NCBI GenBank assembly: GCA_030608825.1
Contig: JAUWDL010000082.1
Span: forward strand, 1-6,499
Direction: 5' to 3'
Length of the DNA stretch: 6,499 nt
DNA from: Gemmatimonadales bacterium
Lineage (GTDB): Bacteria > Gemmatimonadota > Gemmatimonadetes > Palauibacterales > Palauibacteraceae
The position numbers and the translations under genes are program-made. Shown piece by piece: positions 1 to 6,323 of this stretch (its first letter is position 1; each line of letters begins with the position of its first letter). The notes below the pieces were generated by a model. It did no database searches. It worked only from the letters and a program-made list of their open reading frames with translations, and was not told the origin of the DNA.

Positions 1-241
1 GGCCCATCCGAGCCGTGACCTTCCAATCGATCGAGCTGAACGGGTCACCCGACTGGTAGGCGCGAACCTCCGAGAACTCGATCCCGTGCCCTCGGAAGAC
101 GGAGTCGTACGCGCCGAGCGCGCGCCCGTCGACGAGCCTTCGCGCCCTCAGCTCGAGCCGGCGGGCCCGAGCCGCCAGCTCGGAGCTCCGAACCGTCGTT
201 TCATCGCCGTGGATCGCGCTCTTACGCCACAGCCCGATCAC
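1..241 (-). CDS. DUF58 domain protein, N-terminal part (runs off left edge)
   Basis: Only the first 80 codons are in the window and no stop is reached. The reading begins MIGLWRKSAI. Its end carries the DUF58 hallmark: a G-x-G-x-E-F stretch at residues 51-56 (Gly51, Gly53, Glu55, Phe56), then V-R-x-Y-x-x-G-D at 59-66 and I-D-W at 71-73, followed by T-A-R. DUF58 proteins of several hundred residues often have a von Willebrand factor A-like fold and are encoded directly after moxR, where they are thought to be clients or partners of the MoxR ATPase; their biochemical role is poorly known. The GTG start (241-239) overlaps the moxR stop by four bases (GTGA), implying translational coupling. No ATG occurs in frame before codon 79, which lies inside the conserved motif, so GTG is the best start. 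No strong ribosome binding site precedes it. The family call is firm; the start is less so. Confidence 0.85.
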   Translation of the reverse strand, partial: MIGLWRKSAIHGDETTVRSSELAARARRLELRARRLVDGRALGAYDSVFRGHGIEFSEVRAYQSGDPFSSIDWKVTARMG

Positions 242-1260
242 GGCACGGACACGGTCTCCAGCAGGCGGTCCAACACGGCCTCGGAGGTCACCTGCTCCGC
301 TTCGGCCTGGAAGGTCAGCACGATGCGGTGCCGGAGTACGTCCCGGGCGATCTGCTGCACATCCTCGGGGAGCACGAAGGGCCGTCCCTCGAGAAAGGCG
401 TGGGCTCGCGCGGCGCGCGCCAGGTAGATGCTCGCGCGAGGGGAAGCGCCGTACTCGATCCACTCCTTGACGTCGGCGAGCCCGGCCGCCTCCGGGTCCC
501 GGGTCGCCAGCACGAGATCGAGGATGTAGTCCTCGATTCGCTCGTCGAGGTAGATCTCGGGCAACCGCTCGCGGACCTTCAGGATCTGTTCCGGATGCAC
601 GACCGAGTCGATCGGCTCCAGCCGCTCCGTCACCATCCGCCGCATCACCTCACGCTCTTCCTCCCGACTCGGATAGTCCACGTGGACCTTGAACATGAAG
701 CGGTCGACCTGAGCCTCGGGAAGCGGATACGTGCCCTCGTGTTCAATCGGGTTCTGCGTCGCGAGGACGAGGAAGGGACGGGGCAGCTGGTAGCTCGTAT
801 CACCAAGCGTGACCTGGCGCTCCTGCATCGCCTCCAGGAGAGCCGACTGGACCTTTGCGGGTGCCCGGTTCACCTCGTCGGCCAGGACGAGGTTGCTGAA
901 GATCGGCCCGCGCTTCGGGACGAACTCGCGGGTCTTCTCGTCCCAGATCAACGTCCCGATCAGGTCGGCCGGCAGAAGATCGGGCGTGAACTGAATCCGG
1001 CGGAAGGTCACGTGGAGCGCGTCCCCGAGCGTGCGCACCGCGAGCGTCTTGGCGAGACCCGGCACGCCCTCCAGGAGCACGTGGCCGCCCGTCAAGAGTC
1101 CGATCAGCAGACGATCCACCATCCGGCGCTGCCCGACGACACGGGCCGCCACCGCCTCGCGGATGTCCGTCAGGAACCCGGAGGCATCGCCGATCTCGCC
1201 CGTCAGCTTGGCGAGCTCGGCCTCGGACAGCCGCTCAGCCAGACCCGTTTGATCCGTCAT
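238..1260 (-). CDS. MoxR-family AAA+ ATPase
   Basis: A complete 340-residue protein, normal length for MoxR ATPases, which use ATP hydrolysis for chaperone-like maturation or metal-insertion tasks on partner proteins in the cytoplasm. Visible AAA+ parts in order: Walker A GVPGLAKT at 65-72 (Lys71, Thr72); Walker B ending in Asp128-Glu129 within LVLADEVNR; sensor 1 ATQNP at 167-171; the family's PEAQVDRF block at 181-188; and a sensor-2-like GASPR at 271-275 (Arg275), followed by a C-terminal helical lid. All key residues are present, so it should be active. The ATG at 1260 is the only plausible start, since the next in-frame Met is residue 47. It has no Shine-Dalgarno sequence at normal spacing; a purine-rich AAAGGGG lies further upstream, before a five-codon reading frame. 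It lies 48 bases after the Rossmann gene and overlaps the DUF58 gene by four bases. The exact client is unknown, so no symbol is assigned. Confidence 0.95.
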   Translation of the reverse strand: MTDQTGLAERLSEAELAKLTGEIGDASGFLTDIREAVAARVVGQRRMVDRLLIGLLTGGHVLLEGVPGLAKTLAVRTLGDALHVTFRRIQFTPDLLPADLIGTLIWDEKTREFVPKRGPIFSNLVLADEVNRAPAKVQSALLEAMQERQVTLGDTSYQLPRPFLVLATQNPIEHEGTYPLPEAQVDRFMFKVHVDYPSREEEREVMRRMVTERLEPIDSVVHPEQILKVRERLPEIYLDERIEDYILDLVLATRDPEAAGLADVKEWIEYGASPRASIYLARAARAHAFLEGRPFVLPEDVQQIARDVLRHRIVLTFQAEAEQVTSEAVLDRLLETVSVP

Positions 1261-1274
1261 CCGATCACAGCCAT
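1257..1274 (-). other. Possible five-codon upstream reading frame (M-A-V-I-G) overlapping the moxR start
   Basis: On the minus strand an ATG at 1274-1272 is followed by GCT, GTG, ATC, GGA and TGA. The TGA (1259-1257) overlaps the moxR ATG (1260-1258) as ATGA. AAAGGGG at 1290-1284, nine bases before this ATG, is the only good Shine-Dalgarno candidate in the gap. A four-base-pair hairpin (GGGC 1286-1283, loop ATCC, GCCC 1278-1275) would mask part of it. Ribosomes may load here and reinitiate at moxR. This is inference from arrangement alone and could be chance. Confidence 0.3.
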
Positions 1275-1308
1275 GGGCGGATGCCCCTTTCTGGTCTCGT
1301 CCAACACT

Positions 1309-2967
1309 TCACCGTCTCTCGCGAGCGCCCTTGTCCTCGACGCGGAACACGAAGGCGGCCAGCGCTCCCGGCCGGATCGCTCCCGTTCGAGCACGCGGAT
1401 CCAAATCGCGCTCGGACCCGTGCTCGGCACCCATGCCGTCTACCTGATCGCGCACGAAGGCGGCGCAGCGCTCTCGCCATTTCACCCAGGACACCGCGCG
1501 AAGATCCACCCAACCCCGGCTCGCGTAACGCGAGTCGCGCAGCGGCTCTCCGGGCGGCGGCCGGACCTTGATTTCCGGGCCCCGAAGCATCCGCCTTCCG
1601 TCCGGCAGGAGGATCGGAAGCCCGATCGAGATGATGCTCGAGCGCAGGTCGCGATCCGTCTCGATGAGCTGCGCCGCTCGCTCGGCCGTCTCCTTTTCGT
1701 CCAGGCGCGCGACCGATCGCACGTCATCGAAAAGCTCTCGCAGTATGGCGGCCTCGAACAGCAGCTTGCTGAGGCGCGGCGGGCCCAGCATCTCGAAAGC
1801 GATCGACCGGACGCCGTGCTCCTCCTCCAGCTCCTCCATGCGCCGCAGCGCCGCCTCGCGCATCATGCCGCCGCGATAGGTCGGCCCAGAGGAGGACGCG
1901 TCCAGAGCGGCGATGATGTCCCGACCGGTCGCTCGCCCGACGATCTCATCGATCGTCGTCTCGGCGATCTCCTCTGGCGTGATGATCTCCATCATCCGGA
2001 GCTCGGAGATCGCCTCGAACTCCGAGAGGCTGAACAGGCCGTTCTCGCCTGCGTCCAGCCAGACCGATTCGATCGCGTCCTCCAGCCGCTCGCATACCTC
2101 CTCGGTCGGTGGGTCCAGCGCCTCCTCAAGGACGACCGGTGAGACCGCATCGTAACGCGGCATCGGCCGCCGGCCGCGCAGCACCGGCCCGAACGCGATG
2201 CTGTGCCACGCTATCGCGGCCGTGGGCTTCACCTCTTTGACCACCGCGGCATCCGGCGTCCGCGCCATGAGGAACAGGAGGAGCGAATGCGCGCCCGCCA
2301 CGCTCGCCTTGGCAAGCAGCAATCGGGAGGGACGCTCCTCGGAGTGCGTGAAGGGGACGTTGAGGCCCATTCCTCCGGTTCCCGACGTGCCGATCTTCAG
2401 GTAGACCCGAGTCTTCGCTCGCCGCATCCCTTCCAGTAGCAGCTGCACGTGCCGGATGAGCTGCGGCAGATAGAGCATCGTCAGGTGCGCCTCGACCTCG
2501 GCGGCGTACACCCGCTTTTCCGCCGCCGCCTCGCGCAGGCGCTGAGCCGACTGGAAGAGCGACTGGTAGGCGATCGCGGTCGCCGTGTTGATGCAGTCGA
2601 TGAGGATGTGGGGGCGGTGGCGCTGGAGCAGCGAGAAGAGGGTGGAGTTCTCGAACGCCTCCTCGTTCAACTCTCCGAAAATGTCGTCGACGAGCTCCCT
2701 CCGGAGCTCATCGGAGTCGAGGATCTCCTGCCGCGAACGCTCGCGGTGCTCGCGCCGGACGAAGATGTCTCCCCACTCGGGGATCATCTCGATCTCATCC
2801 GAGCCCGGCACACTTCGCAACGCGTCCACGGCCTCCCGGGCTTCCTCCTCCCAGAGGCCGCCGATGACGATTCGCGCGGGTCTCATCGGAATCAGTCTGC
2901 GCGCGATCGCCGAGCCGACGAGCCCCGATCCGCCGAGGATCACCACGACGCGATCAGCTATGTCCAC
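1309..2967 (-). CDS. Large Rossmann-fold (SDR-like) protein of unknown function
   Basis: A 552-residue soluble protein. Residues 6-18 form a beta strand and a G-x-x-G-x-x-G nucleotide loop (Gly12, Gly15, Gly18), the NAD(P)-binding signature of short-chain dehydrogenases and saccharopine dehydrogenase-like proteins. A second strand with Asp124 (ILIDCINTA, 121-129) and a Ser/Gly-rich turn (GTSGTGGMG, 193-201) fit an SDR-type domain. Lys220 sits where the SDR lysine could be, but the residue four before it is Leu216, so the usual Tyr-x-x-x-Lys is not evident. Residues from about 290 to 440 are acidic and helix-rich; the end (485-545) is Trp/Arg-rich, with a PGALAAFVF segment. I cannot match this C-terminal half to a known domain. 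The GTG start (2967) follows AGGGGAG at 2980-2974 by six bases. The gene lies 50 bases after the pseudouridine synthase and 48 before moxR. A dehydrogenase or reductase role is only a guess; substrate unknown. Confidence 0.85.
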   Translation of the reverse strand: MDIADRVVVILGGSGLVGSAIARRLIPMRPARIVIGGLWEEEAREAVDALRSVPGSDEIEMIPEWGDIFVRREHRERSRQEILDSDELRRELVDDIFGELNEEAFENSTLFSLLQRHRPHILIDCINTATAIAYQSLFQSAQRLREAAAEKRVYAAEVEAHLTMLYLPQLIRHVQLLLEGMRRAKTRVYLKIGTSGTGGMGLNVPFTHSEERPSRLLLAKASVAGAHSLLLFLMARTPDAAVVKEVKPTAAIAWHSIAFGPVLRGRRPMPRYDAVSPVVLEEALDPPTEEVCERLEDAIESVWLDAGENGLFSLSEFEAISELRMMEIITPEEIAETTIDEIVGRATGRDIIAALDASSSGPTYRGGMMREAALRRMEELEEEHGVRSIAFEMLGPPRLSKLLFEAAILRELFDDVRSVARLDEKETAERAAQLIETDRDLRSSIISIGLPILLPDGRRMLRGPEIKVRPPPGEPLRDSRYASRGWVDLRAVSWVKWRERCAAFVRDQVDGMGAEHGSERDLDPRARTGAIRPGALAAFVFRVEDKGARERR

Positions 2968-2973
2968 ACTTCA

Positions 2974-2980
2974 CTCCCCT
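2974..2980 (-). promoter_or_regulatory. Ribosome binding site of the Rossmann-fold gene
   Basis: AGGGGAG on the minus strand, six bases before the GTG at 2967-2965. It decides the GTG start of the 552-residue protein. It lies in the 50-base gap after the pseudouridine synthase gene, in which I see no convincing terminator or promoter. Confidence 0.65.
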
Positions 2981-3017
2981 CTGTCTATGTCGAGTCAGCC
3001 CGTCGAGTCCGCGGTGC

Positions 3018-3743
3018 TCATCCTGTCGGGTCGCCACGAAGCGTGGCGATCTCCTTTTCGGAGAGATCTCTCCACTCTCCCGGCCGAAGCCTGCCGAGCT
3101 CGATCGGCCCGAGGGCCAGCCGCTTCAGAGACCGGATCTTCACGCCCAGGGCCTTCATCATGCGGCGGACCTCCCGGTTTCGCCCCTCGTGCAGCTCGAG
3201 CTGCAGCGTAGCCCCCCTTCGGCCCCTCTCGGGAACCAGCCGCGCTTCGTCGGCGGCGGCGAGGCCGTCCTCCAGCTCGACTCCCGCCAGCAGCCGGTCC
3301 GTCAGGTCGGCCGGAGGCGGCTCGACAAGAACCACCTGGTATCGGCGCGGCGTCTCCGAGCTCGGATGCAGGAGCCGATGGGCGGCCTCCCCCTCGTTCG
3401 TGAGGAGCAGGAGACCCTCGCTCATAATATCGAGACGCCCGACATGAAACAGCGGGCGCAGGTCGGCCGGCAAGAGGTCGTACACGGTGGGTCGCCTCTG
3501 GGGATCTTCTCTCGCGCATACGTAGCCGGGAGGCTTGTGGAGCGCGATCCAGCGCGCCAACGACGGCTCGACCCGCCGGCCGTCCACCTCGACGACGCTC
3601 TCCGGCCCCACGCGGGTGCCGGGACGGAGGACGACCTCTCCGTCCACACGGACGCGGCCCGCGGCGATCAACTCCTCGCAGGCCCTCCTCGACGCGACTC
3701 CCGCCCGGGCCAGGTACTTCTGTAGCCTGGTCTCCTCGATCAA
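3018..3743 (-). CDS. rluB: 23S rRNA pseudouridine synthase, RsuA/RluB/RluE/RluF family
   Basis: A complete 241-residue enzyme converting a uridine in ribosomal RNA to pseudouridine; in E. coli RluB the target is U2605 of 23S rRNA. Residues 6-50 are an S4 RNA-binding domain (RLQKYLARAGVASRR at 6-20, then the V-R-V-D-G turn at 31-35). The catalytic domain starts near the HKPPGY strand (69-74). The catalytic motif is G-R-L-D at 102-105 with Asp105 as nucleophile, followed by S-E-G-L-L-L-L-T-N (108-116). The family's G-R-N-R-E-V-R-R-M motif is at 187-195. The start is TTG at 3743, overlapping the scpB stop as TTGA. It has no clear ribosome binding site, so it probably relies on coupling to scpB. 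Later starts would cut into the S4 domain. Position next to scpB is a widespread arrangement and favours RluB over RsuA, RluE or RluF, but the exact target uridine is inferred. Confidence 0.93.
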   Translation of the reverse strand: MIEETRLQKYLARAGVASRRACEELIAAGRVRVDGEVVLRPGTRVGPESVVEVDGRRVEPSLARWIALHKPPGYVCAREDPQRRPTVYDLLPADLRPLFHVGRLDIMSEGLLLLTNEGEAAHRLLHPSSETPRRYQVVLVEPPPADLTDRLLAGVELEDGLAAADEARLVPERGRRGATLQLELHEGRNREVRRMMKALGVKIRSLKRLALGPIELGRLRPGEWRDLSEKEIATLRGDPTG

Positions 3744-4486
3744 ACGGTGGCGGGCTCCTGTGTGTCCGGCTGTGCCGCGTCGTCGGTCTCTCCAGGCCCA
3801 TCATCGGGCGACGGGGTCGCCTCGGCCGGCGTTGGCGCTTCGGCTTCCGGCGGCGTTGGCGCTTCGGCCTCGGGCTCCGGCGGCGCCTCCGTCGCGGCCT
3901 CCACGTCGGCCTCGGCTTCAACGTCGGCGACCTCGGCCTCCGGCGGGACCTCGAGCGTGCGCTCGGTCTGCAGGGTCACGGGCAAGTCCTCGAGCCGCGG
4001 CAGATCGGCCAGGTCCCTCAAGCCGAAGTGATCCAGCAACCGCTGGGTCGTTCCATAGAGGAGCGGCCGGCCGAGGCCCTCGCCCCGTCCCACGGTGTCG
4101 ATCAGCTCCCACTCCTGAAGCGTCCGGAGAACCGTGGTCGAGCCCACCCCTCGGATGTCCTCGATCTCCACTCGGCTGATTGGCTGCCGGTAGGCGATGA
4201 TCGCCAGCGTCTCCAGAGCGGCCGGGGAGAGACCGTAGGTGCGCGGGACGGAGTCGAATCGCTCCAGGTAGGGCGCGTATTCCGGTCGGGTGAGGATCTG
4301 GTATCCATCGCCCAGGTTGTAGATCTGAAACGACCGGTCGCTCCTCTCGTACTCGTCGCGCAGCTCGGCCAGAGCGTCCTTCACGATCTCTATTGTCAAC
4401 GACTCGTCGGCACGCGCGATGTCGCGCGGCGTGAGAGGTGTCTGGCTCGCGAACAGCGCGGACTCGACGATTTGGGCAGGCCTCAT
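3740..4486 (-). CDS. scpB: Segregation and condensation protein B
   Basis: A complete 248-residue protein. ScpB dimers bind ScpA and regulate the SMC-ScpAB condensin, which compacts and separates the chromosome. Residues 1-165 are the family's two winged-helix domains. Diagnostic stretches are L-S-P-A-A-L-E-T-L-A-I-I-A-Y-R-Q-P at 86-102, the following E-I-E-D-I-R-G-V near 107-114, and GRGEGLGRPLLYGTT at 133-147. From about 180 to the end is a disordered-looking, acidic Pro/Glu/Ala tail with an eight-residue repeat. It is longer than in Bacillus subtilis ScpB, but such tails are common in high-GC species. The frame is open further upstream, but the ATG at 4486 has an AGGAGG four bases before it, overlaps the scpA stop as ATGA, and gives the expected N-terminus, so longer versions are rejected. 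The stop overlaps the pseudouridine synthase start. Confidence 0.95.
   Translation of the reverse strand: MRPAQIVESALFASQTPLTPRDIARADESLTIEIVKDALAELRDEYERSDRSFQIYNLGDGYQILTRPEYAPYLERFDSVPRTYGLSPAALETLAIIAYRQPISRVEIEDIRGVGSTTVLRTLQEWELIDTVGRGEGLGRPLLYGTTQRLLDHFGLRDLADLPRLEDLPVTLQTERTLEVPPEAEVADVEAEADVEAATEAPPEPEAEAPTPPEAEAPTPAEATPSPDDGPGETDDAAQPDTQEPATV
3827..3868 (-). repeat. Tandem 24-base direct repeat in the scpB tail
   Basis: An identical 18-base stretch occurs at 3827-3844 and 3851-3868, a period of 24 bases. On the coding strand it encodes the eight-residue repeat EAEAPTPP then EAEAPTPA (residues 206-221) in the Pro/Glu/Ala-rich tail of ScpB. The unit is an in-frame multiple of three, so copy-number change by replication slippage would not break the reading frame. 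Confidence 0.7.
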
Positions 4487-5274
4487 CTCTCCTCCTCGGC
4501 AATCTCGGTCACCCGCTTTCCGCGCAACAGGAAGATCGTGCCGAACGCGCGGACCTGCTCCAGCCGAATCACCTGCCGTCGAGCGAGCTCCAGGCTCGCA
4601 AGCAGCGCGGCCACCGCGTGCTGTCTGGTGCCCCAGGGCTCGAACAACTTCGTGAAGGCCAGGCGCTTTCCCTTCCGCAGGAGCTGCCGAACGAGCGCGA
4701 TCTTCTCGGCCACGCTCACCCCCGGCAAGGGTGCCCGGTGGATCCGGCCCGCCGCTCGCTCCAACGCCCGGCGCGCGGCCTCCATGAAGTCCACGATGCC
4801 GACGTCGATCTCGCGCTCGAAGTCCTCCTGCACGACCCTCGGCTCCACGTAGCCCTTCCCGAAATGGCGCGACCTGTCTCCCTCGGCGCTCGAGAGGACG
4901 TGGGAGATCTCCCGGAAGTGCTCGTACTCGAGCAGCCGCCGGACCAGCTCCGCGCGCGGATCCTCGTCCCACTCGATCTCGCCCGAGCGAGGAAGCAGCA
5001 GCTGCGCCTTGATCCTCACCAGCGTGGCCGCCATCTCCAGGAACTCGCCGGCCCTGTCCAGGTCCTGTTGTTCGATCCCCTCATCCAGCGCGGTCTGGAA
5101 CTGGTCGGTGATTCGGGAGATCGGGATGTCGAATATGTCGATGTCCTGGGATCGAATCAGGTGCAGGAGGAGATCCAGTGGGCCGCTGAAGCGCTCTAGA
5201 TCGACGACGAAGGGCTCGGCTCCTCCGCCCAGGTCGCGCGGCCGCGGGATCGCCTGGATCGTGGAGCCGGTCAT
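4483..5274 (-). CDS. scpA: Segregation and condensation protein A (kleisin)
   Basis: A complete 263-residue kleisin, usual length for ScpA, which bridges the SMC heads and recruits ScpB in the condensin complex on the nucleoid. The N-terminal SMC-binding region has the family signature F-S-G-P-L-D-L-L-L-H-L-I at 29-40, followed by D-I-D-I-F-D-I-P-I at 44-52. The conserved helix E-F-L-E-M-A-A-T-L-V-R-I-K-A at 77-90 follows. Residues 100-180 are a charged middle with low conservation. The C-terminal winged helix that binds the other SMC head spans about 185-258, with FTKLFE at 207-212 and the VVAALLASLEL-type helix near 220-230. The ATG at 5274 follows GAGGG (5286-5282) by seven bases; that site overlaps the stop of the upstream protease gene ten bases away. 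The stop overlaps the scpB ATG. Confidence 0.95.
   Translation of the reverse strand: MTGSTIQAIPRPRDLGGGAEPFVVDLERFSGPLDLLLHLIRSQDIDIFDIPISRITDQFQTALDEGIEQQDLDRAGEFLEMAATLVRIKAQLLLPRSGEIEWDEDPRAELVRRLLEYEHFREISHVLSSAEGDRSRHFGKGYVEPRVVQEDFEREIDVGIVDFMEAARRALERAAGRIHRAPLPGVSVAEKIALVRQLLRKGKRLAFTKLFEPWGTRQHAVAALLASLELARRQVIRLEQVRAFGTIFLLRGKRVTEIAEEER
4491..4497 (-). promoter_or_regulatory. Ribosome binding site of scpB
   Basis: GAGGAGG on the minus strand within the last codons of scpA, four bases before the ATG at 4486-4484. The spacing is slightly short, but it is the strongest such site in the operon. It fixes the scpB start against the longer open frame upstream. Confidence 0.7.
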
Positions 5275-5284
5275 GAGCAGGCCC

Positions 5285-5944
5285 TCAGGCTACGCTTTCG
5301 ATCACGCCCCGAGCGATCTCCATCAGAAAGCGCACGGGATAGAGCAGTGTTCCCAGCAGCCCGGGAACGAGGATCACCAGGAAGAGCAGGACCATGCCGT
5401 ATCGCCCAACCGCGCGGTAGCGCGCACCCAGAGCCGGTGGCAGCAGATGATAGAGAAGGTGCGAGCCGTCGAGCGGCGGGATCGGAATCAGGTTGAAGAT
5501 CCCGAGCAGCAGGTTGAGGAAGAGCCCGAACTCCGACATCCGTCGGAGGCCGCCGGCCAGGCCGGGCGCGCTCGCCGCCACGCCGGCCGCCGACAGGCCG
5601 ACCGCGGCCAGGAAGAAGACCAGCGCGAGGAGAAAGTTCGCGGTCACGCCGGCGATCGAGACGAGCACGTCCCCCCTCCGGTAGTCCCGGAAGTTGCGCG
5701 TGTTCACCGGTACCGGCTTGGCCCATCCGATGATGAACCCGGCCTGACTGAAGAAGAGGAGAAGCGGTACGAGCACGGTGCCGACGGGGTCGATGTGCGG
5801 CAGCGGGTTTAGCGTGAGGCGGCCCAACATGAGCGGCGTCGGGTCGCCCTGGGAGACGGCGACTCGGGCGTGGGCGTACTCGTGGGCCACCACGGATATC
5901 AGCAGCACGGGAACGAACAGGAGGAGTGCGTCGTAAGAGGCCAT
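5285..5944 (-). CDS. Site-2 protease family (peptidase M50) membrane zinc protease
   Basis: A complete, strongly hydrophobic protein of 219 residues from the ATG at 5944. A GTG immediately before it (5947) would add one residue; ATG is preferred. Site-2 proteases cut substrates within the membrane. The zinc motif H-E-Y-A-H is at residues 21-25 inside the first membrane segment (about 7-29), and the third zinc ligand is in NLIPIPPLDG (Asp159) in a later segment. GWAKPVPVN (73-81), typical of the short YwhC-like branch, is present. About four to six membrane segments are visible, with no PDZ domain, as expected for this branch. All catalytic residues are intact. It is the first gene of the minus-strand block, ten bases before scpA, a conserved pairing in many phyla; the substrate is unknown. 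The ribosome binding site is weak (an AAGAAAAG stretch at 5961-5954). Confidence 0.92.
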   Translation of the reverse strand: MASYDALLLFVPVLLISVVAHEYAHARVAVSQGDPTPLMLGRLTLNPLPHIDPVGTVLVPLLLFFSQAGFIIGWAKPVPVNTRNFRDYRRGDVLVSIAGVTANFLLALVFFLAAVGLSAAGVAASAPGLAGGLRRMSEFGLFLNLLLGIFNLIPIPPLDGSHLLYHLLPPALGARYRAVGRYGMVLLFLVILVPGLLGTLLYPVRFLMEIARGVIESVA

Positions 5945-5959
5945 CACGCGCGGCTTTTC

Positions 5960-5988
5960 TTGATCTCGCCCCGCGCCGCCGATATAAT
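5960..5988 (+). promoter_or_regulatory. Sigma-70 type promoter of rpsT
   Basis: A -35 box TTGATC (5960-5965, four of six consensus bases, with TTGA intact) and a perfect -10 box TATAAT (5983-5988) are separated by exactly 17 bases. Transcription would begin near 5995, giving a leader of about 63 bases before rpsT. The -10 stands out as an AT island in GC-rich surroundings. The -35 box lies just upstream of the start codon of the divergent protease gene. Confidence 0.85.
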
Positions 5989-6041
5989 TCGCGGCCGTCT
6001 TGCCGGTTGTTCAAACGCGAAGTGACACCAGAAGTAACGCC

Positions 6042-6048
6042 AAGGAGG
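6042..6048 (+). promoter_or_regulatory. Ribosome binding site of rpsT
   Basis: AAGGAGG, a near-perfect anti-16S match, nine bases before the GTG at 6058-6060. It decides the GTG start over longer upstream versions and over the internal ATG at 6070. Confidence 0.85.
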
Positions 6049-6057
6049 ATAGATCAC

Positions 6058-6315
6058 GTGCCGAATTCAATGAGCGCCCGGAAGCGGCTGCGGCAGGCCT
6101 CCAGGAAGCGCCTCCACAATCGCCAGACCAAGTCGGCGATCCGCACCCAAATGCGGGCGCTGCTCGAGATGGAGAGCCCGGACGAGGCGCAGGGCGCCCT
6201 CTCCGACCTGTACTCCATGCTCGACCGTGCCGCCGCCCGGCGCCTGCTGCATCCCAACACGGCCGCCCGCCGGAAGGCTCAGCTGGCCCGCCACGTCGAG
6301 CAGCTCTCCGCCTGA
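6058..6315 (+). CDS. rpsT: 30S ribosomal protein S20
   Basis: A complete 85-residue, very basic protein matching the size and helical composition of bacterial S20, a primary 16S rRNA-binding protein of the small subunit. The N-terminus (MPNSMSARKRLRQ) corresponds to the family's MAN-x-x-SA-x-KR opening. Next come a basic helix with N-R at 21-22, KSAIRT (25-30) and the conserved LHPNTAARRKAQLAR segment at 64-78, which carries the family's K/H-x-N-x-A-A-R-x-K-S/A-x-L pattern. The GTG start at 6058 is chosen because AAGGAGG precedes it at good spacing and it restores the expected N-terminus; starts further upstream would lie before the leader. It is transcribed alone from its own promoter, divergent from the protease gene and followed by a hairpin. 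In E. coli S20 represses its own translation; no specific leader structure could be recognised here. Confidence 0.96.
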   Translation: MPNSMSARKRLRQASRKRLHNRQTKSAIRTQMRALLEMESPDEAQGALSDLYSMLDRAAARRLLHPNTAARRKAQLARHVEQLSA

Positions 6316-6323
6316 TCGCCGAG

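Noticed and set aside
328..2142. A 604-codon open frame on the plus strand antisense to moxR and the Rossmann gene.
   Set aside because: It opposes two well-supported genes, has no recognisable motif or ribosome binding site, and is a typical by-product of high-GC codon use in which stops are rare on the opposite strand.
2449..3447. A 332-codon plus-strand open frame antisense to the Rossmann gene and rluB.
   Set aside because: Its sequence is Arg/Ser-rich without domain features, and it crosses the gap between two real genes.
2995..3921. A minus-strand frame overlapping rluB and the scpB tail (308 codons, Arg/Pro-rich).
   Set aside because: It is in a different frame from two genes with clear catalytic and structural motifs, and its composition is that of an out-of-frame GC-rich translation.
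3740..4972. A longer version of scpB extending upstream within scpA (410 codons).
   Set aside because: The extra 162 residues are a Gly/Arg/Ala-rich shadow of scpA. The ATG at 4486 has a Shine-Dalgarno sequence and gives the family's normal N-terminus.
5981..6014. A firm minus-strand promoter for the operon.
   Set aside because: TTGAAC with TTATAT or AATTAT has a spacing of 19-21 bases and poor -10 matches, so it is only mentioned as a possibility and not annotated.
5926..6057. An N-terminal extension of S20 starting at an ATG at 5926.
   Set aside because: It would begin upstream of the rpsT promoter and overlap the start of the protease gene; the GTG at 6058 with AAGGAGG fits the family length.
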